Shown: one piece after another, positions 41,322 to 49,221 of the stretch
How positions within the stretch are numbered: the first letter of the stretch is position 1
How the letters are laid out: each line of letters begins with the position of its first letter
Origin: Nocardia aurantia
Lineage (GTDB): Bacteria; Actinomycetota; Actinomycetes; Mycobacteriales; Mycobacteriaceae
Length of the DNA stretch: 64,000 bases
Assembly: GCF_009604425.1 (NCBI RefSeq)
Contig: NZ_WEGI01000002.1
Location: 372,001 to 436,000 of the forward strand
Direction of reading: 5' to 3'
Notes under the pieces: model-generated
Told to the model about the DNA's origin: nothing
Databases searched by the model: none
What the model saw: the letters and a program-made list of their open reading frames with translations, nothing else
Translations under genes and position numbers: made by a program

Positions 41322-41696
41322 TCAGCCGCCCGAGGCGATCTCACCGGACAGCGGGGCGACGGCGCCGATGATCTGCTCGACGATTTCCGGCGGAACCCCG
41401 GCGGCGGTCAGGGTGTCGGACAGGTGGCCGGCGACCAGACCGAAATGGTGCAGCGTGATGCCGCGGCCCTGGTGCACCTGCTTCATCGGGGCGCCGGTGT
41501 AGGGGTCGGGGCCGCCCAGGGCGGCGGCGAAGAATTCGACCTGCTTGCCCTTCAGCCGGGACATGTTGGTGCCGGTGAAGAATCCGGCGAGTTCCGGATC
41601 GGCCATGACACGGATGTAGAAGGAGTCGACAACCACTTCCAGCGCTTCGCGGCCGCCGATCCGCTCATAGATCGTGGTGGGTTCTGTGACGCTCAT
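41322..41696 (-). CDS. glbN: Group I truncated haemoglobin (trHbN)
   Basis: 124 residues, two-over-two globin. Tyr27 (B10, DSFYIRV), the [25 protein letters not shown]-helix region (split here across residues 39-62) and the proximal His75 (F8, MKQVHQGRG) are as in mycobacterial GlbN, to which it is very similar. Mycobacterial trHbN oxidises nitric oxide to nitrate, so protection against NO is the likely role. An upstream in-frame ATG at 41705 is possible; neither start has a clear ribosome site. A small inverted repeat (41708-41723) lies just upstream. Confidence 0.93.
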   Translation of the reverse strand: MSVTEPTTIYERIGGREALEVVVDSFYIRVMADPELAGFFTGTNMSRLKGKQVEFFAAALGGPDPYTGAPMKQVHQGRGITLHHFGLVAGHLSDTLTAAGVPPEIVEQIIGAVAPLSGEIASGG

Positions 41697-42076
41697 GGCG
41701 ACCATGACAACACCGGGGTGTTGCCGATCGATCAGTCGGCGATTGCCACCGTGTTGGGCCGTGTTGCCCCGATTTCACCGCTGCCGGCCCGGCGTTGTGA
41801 GGTGAACGCGACCGCACCGCGTGGCTACCGGCCGGCCGGAGGCGCTGCGGCGCCATCCGGTCCGGGAGTGCCCGGCCGCTCGCCCCTCATCAGGTGGGCG
41901 GCCGGGCCACCCCGATCGCGGGCGACCGGGGTGGCGCCAGATTACTGCGTACGGGTGACTATTGTGTCGGGTTCCGCTGCGGGTTCGGGTCGAACTCGTG
42001 TCCTGCAAGCGAATTCGGCCCCTACACCGGGCGGCCGCGCGGCGGGGAGCGCAGACGTTCTGCGGGCCATCGGCTT
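41697..42076. other. Intergenic region with strong hairpin
   Basis: 380 nt without a supported gene. It holds the upstream region of glbN, including an inverted repeat CAACACC/GGTGTTG (41708-41723), and the hairpin at 41906-41935. Confidence 0.5.
41906..41935 (-). terminator. Hairpin downstream of phzF-like gene
   Basis: 8-bp perfect stem (41906-41913 with 41928-41935) that continues inward to about 13 pairs with one mismatch and a 4-nt loop. It is about 140 nt beyond the phzF-like stop, in the direction of that gene, and is the only strong stem in the gap. Confidence 0.5.
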
Positions 42077-42892
42077 TCAATCGGGCAGCTGGACCACGCC
42101 GTCGAGGTAGCGGTGGCAGTGACCGGTCAGCAGCACCCGGTCGCCGGCGAGGGCGCAGTGCAGCAGGCCGCCGCGGCGCGACAGTTGCCGGGCGGACAAC
42201 TCGGCGCGGCCGAAGTCGCGGCTCCACAACGGGGTCAGCTGGGCGTGCGCGGATCCGGTGACCGGATCCTCGGGGATGCCGGCGCCGGGAGCGAAGAAGC
42301 GGGAGACGAAATCGGCGCTGTCGCCGGGCGCGGTCAGGATCACGCCCCGGGGCAGCGGCGGGAAGGCCCCGAAATCCGGTCGGGCGCTGCGGACTTCGTG
42401 CTCGGTGGCGACCACGATGATCTCGTCCTGGCCGGACAGCGCGCGCAGCGGGCGCACCCCGAGCGCGGCGGCCAGCGCCGGATCGGGCTCGACGTCGATC
42501 GACGGCAGGGCGGGCAGGCTCATCCGCAGCGCGTCGCCCGCGCGCTCGACCGACAGCCAGCCGCTGCGGGTGAAGAACTGCACCTGCTCCGCCTCCGGGT
42601 GCATATCCTCCAGCAGGTAGGCGGCGGTCGCGAACGTCGCGTGACCGCACATGTCGACCTCGAGCATCGGGGTGAACCAGCGCAGGTGGAACGCCGGGCC
42701 CTCGCCCGGCGGGAGGCCGGCCCCGATCGGCAGAGCCGAAGTGTAGAAGGCCGTTTCGGCGAGATTGTTCTCCTCGGCGAGCTGTTGCAGCAGGTCGTCG
42801 GACAGCCAGGACAGCAGCGGCATCACCGCCGCCGGGTTTCCGGTGAACGGCGCGTCGGCGAACGCATCGATCTGATGCAGCAGAACCTCCAT
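42077..42892 (-). CDS. PhzF-family isomerase
   Basis: 271 residues, diaminopimelate-epimerase-like fold. Family residues are clear: GNPAAV at 18-23, the catalytic Glu46 in NNLAETAFY, DMCGHATFA near 88 and DPVTGSAHAQL near 219. In phenazine producers PhzF isomerises dihydro-hydroxyanthranilate, but most genomic copies, with no phenazine genes nearby as here, have unknown substrates. ATG 42892 fits the family start MEVLLHQIDAFADAPFTGNP; the longer frame to 42919 is less likely. It is a single gene. Confidence 0.9.
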   Translation of the reverse strand: MEVLLHQIDAFADAPFTGNPAAVMPLLSWLSDDLLQQLAEENNLAETAFYTSALPIGAGLPPGEGPAFHLRWFTPMLEVDMCGHATFATAAYLLEDMHPEAEQVQFFTRSGWLSVERAGDALRMSLPALPSIDVEPDPALAAALGVRPLRALSGQDEIIVVATEHEVRSARPDFGAFPPLPRGVILTAPGDSADFVSRFFAPGAGIPEDPVTGSAHAQLTPLWSRDFGRAELSARQLSRRGGLLHCALAGDRVLLTGHCHRYLDGVVQLPD

Positions 42893-42993
42893 ACCGCCGA
42901 AGGTACCCGCGTCGGCCAATCAACACGCGGCACAACGCGGTTCACGGCGCGCCATATCGGCCGACCAGTTGGCTTCCCGAAAGATGGCCGGGT

Positions 42994-45408
42994 TCAGCTC
43001 TTTTCGACCGCCGGAGCCGACGGCAGCAGGCCGCGCCGCTCGCCGAGGTACCACCAGGCGGCGGTCACCAGCACGATGCCGATCGCCCCGCAGCCCACCG
43101 CCACCGACGTCAGGGCCACATCCGAGGGGTCCAGCCGGAAGAAGTGCCGGGTGAACGGGACCGCGAACAACACCAGGTAGAACGCCACCGAACCGGCGAT
43201 CAGCAGGATCTTCCACCAGTTCCACGGCCGCGCCACGATCGCCAGCACCCACACCGCGACGATCAGCAGCGTGATCAGGGCGGTGGTGCCCGCGCGCACC
43301 TGCTGCTCCTCGGACGCCTCCGCGCCCCGGTAGGCGAACAGGTAGGCGACGAACGTGACCGTGCCGATCACCACCCCGGACGGCACCGCCAGCCGCAGCA
43401 CCCGGCGCACGAAACCGGTTCGCGCCCTTTCGTTGTTGGGCGCCAGCGACAGGATGAAGGCGGGGATGCCGATGGTGAACCAGGCCACCATCGTGACGTG
43501 CCGGGGCAGGAACGGGTACGGCAGCGGATCGTAGTGGAACACCTGGGATCCGATCCCCACGATGCCGACGGTGAAGGCCAGCAGTACCGAGTAGACGGTC
43601 TTGGTGAGGAACAGATTCGACACCCGCTCGATGTTGCCGATCACCCGCCGGCCCTCCCCCACCACGTACGGCAGGGTGGCGAATCTGTTGTCCAGCAACA
43701 CGATCTGCGCCACCGCGCGGGTGGCGGGGCTGCCCGACCCCATCGCGACGCCGATGTCGGCGTCCTTGAGCGCCAGCACGTCGTTGACGCCGTCGCCGGT
43801 CATCGCGACGGTGTGGCCGCGCGAGCGCAGCGCACCGACCATGGCGCGCTTCTGATCCGGGCGCACCCGGCCGAAGGTGGTCTCGTGGTCGAGCACGTCG
43901 GCCAGGTCGGCGGCGCCGTCGGGCAGGGTGCGGGCGTCCACCGCGTGGTCGCCGCCGGGCAGGCCCAGGGAGGTCGCCACCGCGCCCACCGAGACGGCGT
44001 TGTCGCCGGAGATCACCTTGATCGCCACCTGCTGGTCGGCGAAGTACTCCAGGGTGGGCCGGGCGTCGGGACGGACCTTCTGGTCCAGCACCACCAGCGC
44101 CGCGGGGGTGACCGTGCCGGGGGCGTCGGCGGCGTCGACCCCGCGGTCGCCGCGGGCGAGCAGCAGCACGCGCAGGCCCTGGCCGCCGAGATCCTGTGCG
44201 GTGCGGGCGATCTCGCTGCCGGCGTCCAGGAGCACGTCGGGCGCGCCGAGCAGCCAGTTGCCGCGCTCGCCGTAGGAGACTCCGCTCCATTTCTTCGCCG
44301 AGGAGAACGGCGCGACGGCGGTGGGCTCCCAGGCCGGGCCGTCCGGCAGCGCCTCGGCGATCGCGGCGATGCTGGCGTTCGGGCGCGGATCGGCGGCGGC
44401 CATGGCGGCCAGCACCTCTCGCAGCCGATCCTCCGGAACATCGCCCACCGCACGGACTTCCGACAGCGTCATGCCGTTCTCGGTGAGCGTGCCGGTCTTG
44501 TCGGCGCACACCACGTCGACCCGGGCCAGGCCCTCGATGGCCGGCAGCTCCTGGACCAGGCACTGCCGGCGGCCGAGCCGGACCACGCCGACCGCGAAGG
44601 CCACGGAGGTCATCAGCACCAGACCCTCCGGCACCATCGGGACCAGGGCCGCGACCATGCCGTCGAGGGCGTCGCGCCAGGACTGGTGGCTGGAGAACAG
44701 CTGGTTGTAGATGGTGACCAGGCCCGCCGGAATCAGCAGCCAGGTGATCACCTTCAGGATGGTGTCGATGCCACTGCGCAGCTCCGAGTTCACCAGTGTG
44801 AACTTGCTGGCCTCGGCGGACAGCTTCGCGGCGTAGGCGTCGCGGCCGACCTTCGTGGCCCGGTAGGCGCCGGATCCGGCGGACACGTAGCTGCCCGACA
44901 TCGCCCGGTCGCCGACGGCCTTGTCGATCGGATCGGCCTCACCGGTCAGCAGCGACTCGTCGATCTCCAATTGCCCGGACTCGATCACCTCGCCGTCGAC
45001 GACGATCTGGTCGCCCGGACCGAGTTCGATGATGTCGTCGAGTACCACCTCGTTCGGCGGCACCGGCCGCGCGGCGCCGTCGCGGCGCACCACCGGCTCC
45101 GCGCGGCCGACGATCGCCAGCGCGTCCAGGGTCCGCTTGGCCCGCAGCTCCTGCACGATGCCGACGACGCTGTTGGCGACGATCAGCAGGCCGAACATCG
45201 CGTCGATGTAGGAACCGGTCACCAGGACCAGGACCAGCAGGACGCCGAGGATCGCGTTGATCCGGGTGAAGACGTTGGCCTTGACGATGTCCGACACCGA
45301 CCGGGCGGCGCGCTCGGGGACGTCGTTGACCCGGCCGTCCCGCATCCGCTGTGCCACCTCGTCGGCGGTCAGCCCCGACGTTCTCGCTACCTGTTCGGTG
45401 CTCGACAT
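42994..45408 (-). CDS. ctpE: P-type cation ATPase, CtpE type (calcium uptake)
   Basis: 804 residues, plasma-membrane ion pump. The actuator TGE is in LLTGEADPI near 165; the phosphorylated Asp is in [15 protein letters not shown] near 301; ATP-binding KWSG is in [13 protein letters not shown]; and the hinge [26 protein letters not shown] is near 537. Sequence and length are very close to mycobacterial CtpE (about 800 residues), described as a calcium importer needed for envelope integrity. ATG 45408 matches the CtpE start; the long frame beyond it crosses the divergent TetR gene and is a shadow. The neighbouring TetR gene is divergent and might regulate it. Confidence 0.92.
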   Translation of the reverse strand: MSSTEQVARTSGLTADEVAQRMRDGRVNDVPERAARSVSDIVKANVFTRINAILGVLLVLVLVTGSYIDAMFGLLIVANSVVGIVQELRAKRTLDALAIVGRAEPVVRRDGAARPVPPNEVVLDDIIELGPGDQIVVDGEVIESGQLEIDESLLTGEADPIDKAVGDRAMSGSYVSAGSGAYRATKVGRDAYAAKLSAEASKFTLVNSELRSGIDTILKVITWLLIPAGLVTIYNQLFSSHQSWRDALDGMVAALVPMVPEGLVLMTSVAFAVGVVRLGRRQCLVQELPAIEGLARVDVVCADKTGTLTENGMTLSEVRAVGDVPEDRLREVLAAMAAADPRPNASIAAIAEALPDGPAWEPTAVAPFSSAKKWSGVSYGERGNWLLGAPDVLLDAGSEIARTAQDLGGQGLRVLLLARGDRGVDAADAPGTVTPAALVVLDQKVRPDARPTLEYFADQQVAIKVISGDNAVSVGAVATSLGLPGGDHAVDARTLPDGAADLADVLDHETTFGRVRPDQKRAMVGALRSRGHTVAMTGDGVNDVLALKDADIGVAMGSGSPATRAVAQIVLLDNRFATLPYVVGEGRRVIGNIERVSNLFLTKTVYSVLLAFTVGIVGIGSQVFHYDPLPYPFLPRHVTMVAWFTIGIPAFILSLAPNNERARTGFVRRVLRLAVPSGVVIGTVTFVAYLFAYRGAEASEEQQVRAGTTALITLLIVAVWVLAIVARPWNWWKILLIAGSVAFYLVLFAVPFTRHFFRLDPSDVALTSVAVGCGAIGIVLVTAAWWYLGERRGLLPSAPAVEKS

Positions 45409-45522
45409 GATCGACAGCCTACGACGTGGCGATCGTCGCAAACCGGACCACGGCTGCGACGCGCATCGGCGGGCTAGCATGATCATTGATCCCATGACCG
45501 GGCAGTGGTGAGGAGGAGCCGG

Positions 45523-46158
45523 ATGGCAGCGCCGCGCAGGGTCGCCGGCCCCGACGCGAAGAATCGCGGCATCCTCGTCGAGGCCGCGGAGCAGTTGATG
45601 CTGGAGCAGGGGTATTCGGCGGTGACCGCGCGCCGGGTGGCCGAGCGGGCCGGGCTGAAATTCCAGCTGGTCCACTACTACTTCCGGTCCATGGACGATC
45701 TGTTCCTGGCGATCCTGGAGCGGCGGGTGGAGAGCGCGGTGGAATTGCAGGCGGATCTGCTGCGCGCGGACCGGCCGCTGCACGCGCTGTGGCGGTTCGG
45801 CACCGATCCGGCGGATGTGCGGATCACCCTGGAATTCGTCGGGCTGTCGGTGCACCGCCCGGTGATCCGGGCCGCGCTCGCGGAGGCGGCGGAACGATTT
45901 CGCGCCATCCAGACCGAGACGCTGACGGGGATCATCGCCGCCGCGGGGGTGGACGCGGAGCGCTTCCCGGCGGGTGCGCTGGCGGTGATGCTGACCGGGG
46001 TGGCCCGGACGCTGGTGCTGGAGCAGGCGATCGGGATGGACGGCGGTCATGCCGAGGCGCTCACGATGATCGAACGCGAACTGGCGCTGCTGGAGCCGGA
46101 GACGCGGGAGGCAGCGGAGCCGGTCGCGGCGGAAGCGGCGGAACCGCCCCGCGGCTGA
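45523..46158 (+). CDS. TetR-family transcriptional regulator
   Basis: 211 residues. HTH at about 18-64: [50 protein letters not shown], with the [10 protein letters not shown] recognition-to-helix-4 step typical for TetR. The C-terminal ligand domain ends in a Glu/Ala/Pro tail. An AGGAGG ribosome site precedes the ATG. It is divergent from ctpE across 114 nt, so control of ctpE is possible; I see no clear palindrome there except a short ATGATCAT near 45480. It converges on the SDR gene with a hairpin between. Confidence 0.87.
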   Translation: MAAPRRVAGPDAKNRGILVEAAEQLMLEQGYSAVTARRVAERAGLKFQLVHYYFRSMDDLFLAILERRVESAVELQADLLRADRPLHALWRFGTDPADVRITLEFVGLSVHRPVIRAALAEAAERFRAIQTETLTGIIAAAGVDAERFPAGALAVMLTGVARTLVLEQAIGMDGGHAEALTMIERELALLEPETREAAEPVAAEAAEPPRG

Positions 46159-46190
46159 GCCGGTAGCGCCCCGACAAGTGCCCGGCGCCG

Positions 46191-46221
46191 CGCGGTGGCG
46201 GGATCGAACTCCGCCACCGCG
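46191..46221. terminator. Bidirectional hairpin terminator
   Basis: Perfect 11-bp GC-rich inverted repeat (46191-46201 with 46211-46221, 9-nt loop) between the convergent TetR (stop 46158) and SDR (stop 46231) genes. Confidence 0.72.
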
Positions 46222-46230
46222 ATGCCCGGC

Positions 46231-47070
46231 TTACTTCAGGGTGCTGCCGCCGTCGACGGTCATGGTCAGACCGGTGATGTAGCGGGCCTCGTCGGAGGCC
46301 AGGAACAGTACCGCGTTGCTGATGTCGACGGGCTCGACCCAGCCGATCGGCAGCACGTGCATGAACTGGGCGACCGGCTTGAAGTCCTCGATGGTCGGGC
46401 TCTCCAGGTCGGGGCGGAACATCTTCATGGTGCCCTCGTTCATGAACATCGGGGTGTTCACGTTGGTCGGGTGCACCGAGTTGACCCGGATGTTGTGCTG
46501 GCCCAGCTCGACCGCGAAGGCCCGCATCAGGCCGACCACACCGTGCTTGGCGGCCACGTAGTGACCGGTGTTCGGGTAGGCCTTCAGGCCGCCGACCGAG
46601 CTGGTGAGGATGATCGACCCGCCGTTGCCACCCGAGAGGATGTGCGGCACACCGGCTTTCACCGTCTTCCAGACGCCGGCGAGGTTGATGTCGATCATGG
46701 TGGTCCAGTCTTCTTCGCTGGTCTTGTCCAGCGTGGCGCCACCGTTGCCGATACCCGCGCCGGCCGAGATGATGTCCAGCCGGCCCAACTGCTCGACGCC
46801 GCTGTCCACGGCCGCCGACAGGGCGTCGAAGTCACGGACGTCGACCTCGGCGGTGACGATGCGCCGGCCCAGGCCCTTCACCAGATCGGCGGTCTCGGCC
46901 AGATCCTCGGGGGTCGAACTCGGGATCAGGTCGGTGCCACTGACGGGCTTGCACACGTCGACGGCGATGATGTCGGCGCCCTCCTGGGCCAGCCGCACGG
47001 CGTGGCTACGCCCCTGACCACGTGCCGCGCCACTGATGAGGGCAACCTTGCCCTCGACTCTTCCCGTCAT
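46231..47070 (-). CDS. Mycofactocin-coupled SDR-family oxidoreductase
   Basis: 279 residues. It starts MTGRVEGKVALISGAARGQG; the Gly motif is GAARGQGRSHAV (about 14-25), the catalytic Ser is in TSSVGG and Tyr/Lys in YVAAKHGVV near 165. The typical insertion after strand 2 (DIIAVDVCKPVSGTDLIPSST) and the sequence as a whole mark the subgroup that holds NAD tightly and passes electrons to mycofactocin. The substrate is probably an alcohol or carveol-like compound. It is near, and on the same strand as, the molybdenum hydroxylase genes but downstream of them (75-nt gap to 47146), so it may be in the same operon. Confidence 0.9.
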   Translation of the reverse strand: MTGRVEGKVALISGAARGQGRSHAVRLAQEGADIIAVDVCKPVSGTDLIPSSTPEDLAETADLVKGLGRRIVTAEVDVRDFDALSAAVDSGVEQLGRLDIISAGAGIGNGGATLDKTSEEDWTTMIDINLAGVWKTVKAGVPHILSGGNGGSIILTSSVGGLKAYPNTGHYVAAKHGVVGLMRAFAVELGQHNIRVNSVHPTNVNTPMFMNEGTMKMFRPDLESPTIEDFKPVAQFMHVLPIGWVEPVDISNAVLFLASDEARYITGLTMTVDGGSTLK

Positions 47071-47145
47071 CTGACTGCTCACTTTCTGCTTCGGTGAAGA
47101 TGCGCCGCCGGCCGGCCGCGCATCGGGATGCCCACGGGCCGTCGC

Positions 47146-47838
47146 TCAGCGGGCGGCCAGGCGGCGGCGGTCACGACGCCACAGCACCAGCACCAGCGCC
47201 AGCGCCGCCACGGCGGCAACCAGACCGACCCGCTCTCCGCCGATTCCGGCGGCGGAGAGCAGGTCGATCGGTTCGGCAGCCGGCCGCGCCGCGGGCTGCA
47301 CGTTTCCGGCCGGAGCGGACGCCGGCGCGACGGCGGCGCCGGGCGCCGCCTCCGGTTCGGGCGAGTCCGCTTCGGAAGTCGTTGCGGTGGAGGAGGACGC
47401 GATGATCAGATCCGCCAGGTTGTCGGCGAACTGACCGATCAGCGCGCCCGCCACCTCGGCCAGCGCACCGCGCCCGAACTGGGCCGGCTTACCGGTGATG
47501 TTCAGGTCGGTGTCGACGAAAACCTCTGTCTTGTCGCCGGTTTCGACGAGCCGGCAGGTGATGGTCGCCTTCGCGGTGCCGTTGCCGCGCGCCTCCCGGC
47601 CGCCGCCCTCGAGCACCGCGATCCGCGCGTCCTCGTCGGCCGACACGATCCGGATGGTGCCGTTGTAGGTGAGGCCGATCGGGCCGAGCTTCACCTTGAT
47701 CCGGCCCTGGAAGGCGTCCCCGTCGCTGCCGGTCAGGGTGGCGCCGGGAACACAGGGCGCGATGCGCTCCAGATCCAGCAGCACCTTCCAGGCGTCCGCC
47801 GCCGGGACGGGTATGCCGAATGTGTTCTCGAGTTTCAC
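47146..47838 (-). CDS. coxG: CoxG-type SRPBCC protein with C-terminal membrane anchor
   Basis: 230 residues. Residues 1-145 are an SRPBCC domain of CoxG type: PVPAADAWKVLLDLERIAPCVPGATL near 10-35 and GPIGLTYNGTIRIVSADEDARIAVLEG. A Pro/Ala/Glu-rich linker (about 150-200) leads to one membrane segment (VGLVAAVAALALVLVLW, about 205-222) with an RRDRRR tail, placing the domain on the cytoplasmic side. CoxG proteins recruit molybdenum hydroxylases to the membrane and their electron acceptor. GTG 47838 with GGAAGGA upstream overlaps the preceding 2Fe-2S subunit gene. Confidence 0.85.
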   Translation of the reverse strand: MKLENTFGIPVPAADAWKVLLDLERIAPCVPGATLTGSDGDAFQGRIKVKLGPIGLTYNGTIRIVSADEDARIAVLEGGGREARGNGTAKATITCRLVETGDKTEVFVDTDLNITGKPAQFGRGALAEVAGALIGQFADNLADLIIASSSTATTSEADSPEPEAAPGAAVAPASAPAGNVQPAARPAAEPIDLLSAAGIGGERVGLVAAVAALALVLVLWRRDRRRLAAR

Positions 47839-48332
47839 GCTGATCCTTCCAGAGATGCTTGTTTCATCGTCTCGGCCGCGGAGGCAACGGCTTTCACGAT
47901 CCCCTGGTACCCGGTGCAGCGACACAGGTTGCCGGAGATGGCCTCCCGGATCTCGCCCTCGGTCGGCTCCGGGTTCTCGCGCAGGAACGCGGTGGCCGAG
48001 ACGATGAATCCCGGTGTGCAGAAACCGCACTGCAATCCGTGGTGCTCGCGGAACGCCGCCTGCACCGGCGACAGCTCGCCGTCCGGGGAGGCGATGCCCT
48101 CGACCGTGGTGATCTCCGATCCGTCGGCCTGCACCGCGAAGATCAGGCAGGCCCGCACCGCGGCGCCGTCCAGCAGGACCGTGCACGCTCCGCACACGCC
48201 GTGCTCACAGCCCAGATGGGTTCCGGTCAGGCCGCGCCGGGTGCGCAGGTAGTCGGCGAGCACCAGCCGCGGGGGCACCCGATCCCGATGCAGATCGCCG
48301 TTGATCCGCACTTCGATGTCGATATCGGTCAT
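47835..48332 (-). CDS. Molybdenum hydroxylase small subunit (2Fe-2S, CoxS type)
   Basis: 165 residues with two [2Fe-2S] clusters: the plant-type ligands in GCEHGVCGACTVLLDGAAVRAC (about 41-62) and the second set in CGFCTPG (about 101-107) and CRCTGYQGI (about 138-146). It passes electrons from the molybdopterin centre to the FAD subunit. It is encoded between the FAD subunit gene (13 nt upstream) and CoxG. Confidence 0.94.
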   Translation of the reverse strand: MTDIDIEVRINGDLHRDRVPPRLVLADYLRTRRGLTGTHLGCEHGVCGACTVLLDGAAVRACLIFAVQADGSEITTVEGIASPDGELSPVQAAFREHHGLQCGFCTPGFIVSATAFLRENPEPTEGEIREAISGNLCRCTGYQGIVKAVASAAETMKQASLEGSA

Positions 48333-48345
48333 TGTTCCCGTCTCC

Positions 48346-49221
48346 TCAGTCGTTTCCGGCCTCGTCGACGGCGCGGCGCCAGGCGCGCGCCACCATCTGC
48401 GCGCCGATGCGCTTGCGATAGTCGCCGGAGCCGTGCATGTCCGACGGCACCGAGGTCAGGCCCGCGGTCGCGGCGTGGCCGACCTCGTCGGCCGAGATCT
48501 CCGACACGCGGCGGCCGATCAGTTCCGCCTCGGCGGCGGCCGCACGTTCGGTGGTCGGCGCGAGGCCGAAAAGGCCGATGCCGCAACGCTCCACGCACGA
48601 GTCGGCGTCGATCCGCACCGCGACCGTGGCCCCCGCGAGGGCGAAATCGCCACTGCGCCGGGCGAATTCCTCGACGGCGAAGCCGGATCGGCCGTGCCAC
48701 ACCGGGAACACGATGCCGGTGAGCAGTTCATCGGGTTCCAGCGCGGTGCTCCACATGCCGGTGAAGAAGTCGGCCGCGGCGATGGTGCGCCGGCCCCGCG
48801 GGGACAGCGCCTCCAGTTGGGCGTCCAGAGTCAGTGCCACCGCGGGATATTCGGCCGCGGCGTCCGCGTGCGCGATGGAGCCGCCGATGGTGCCGCGGTT
48901 GCGGATCTGGAAGTGCCCGATGTGCGGGGTGGCCCGGGACAGCAGCGGCACCGCGCGGCGGACCTCCTCGGAGCGGCCGACCGCCGCGTGCGTGGTGCCC
49001 GCGCCGATCCACACTGTGTCGCCGCGGACTTCGATGCCGCGCAGTTCGGTCACCCGGCCCAGGTCCACCAGATGGTCGAACACGGCCAGCCGCAGCGCGA
49101 GCATCGGCACCAGGCTCTGGCCACCGGCGATGGCCTTCGCCTCGTCGCCGAGTTCGGCGAGCAAGTTCACCGCCTCCTCGGCGGTCGCCGGCGAATGGTA
49201 TTCGAAGGCAGCCGGTTTCAT
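48346..49221 (-). CDS. Molybdenum hydroxylase FAD subunit (CoxM type)
   Basis: 291 residues. FAD-binding motifs AIAGGQSLVPML (about 31-42) and TIGGSIAHADAAAEYPAVA (near 110) are both present, as is the C-terminal CO-dehydrogenase-flavoprotein domain. ATG 49221 overlaps the large subunit stop (ATGA); the very long frame upstream runs opposite in frame to the large subunit and is a shadow. It accepts electrons from the 2Fe-2S subunit. Confidence 0.93.
   Translation of the reverse strand: MKPAAFEYHSPATAEEAVNLLAELGDEAKAIAGGQSLVPMLALRLAVFDHLVDLGRVTELRGIEVRGDTVWIGAGTTHAAVGRSEEVRRAVPLLSRATPHIGHFQIRNRGTIGGSIAHADAAAEYPAVALTLDAQLEALSPRGRRTIAAADFFTGMWSTALEPDELLTGIVFPVWHGRSGFAVEEFARRSGDFALAGATVAVRIDADSCVERCGIGLFGLAPTTERAAAAEAELIGRRVSEISADEVGHAATAGLTSVPSDMHGSGDYRKRIGAQMVARAWRRAVDEAGND

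Noticed and set aside
42077..42892. Phenazine biosynthesis locus
   Set aside because: PhzF-like protein only; no other phz genes in the window.
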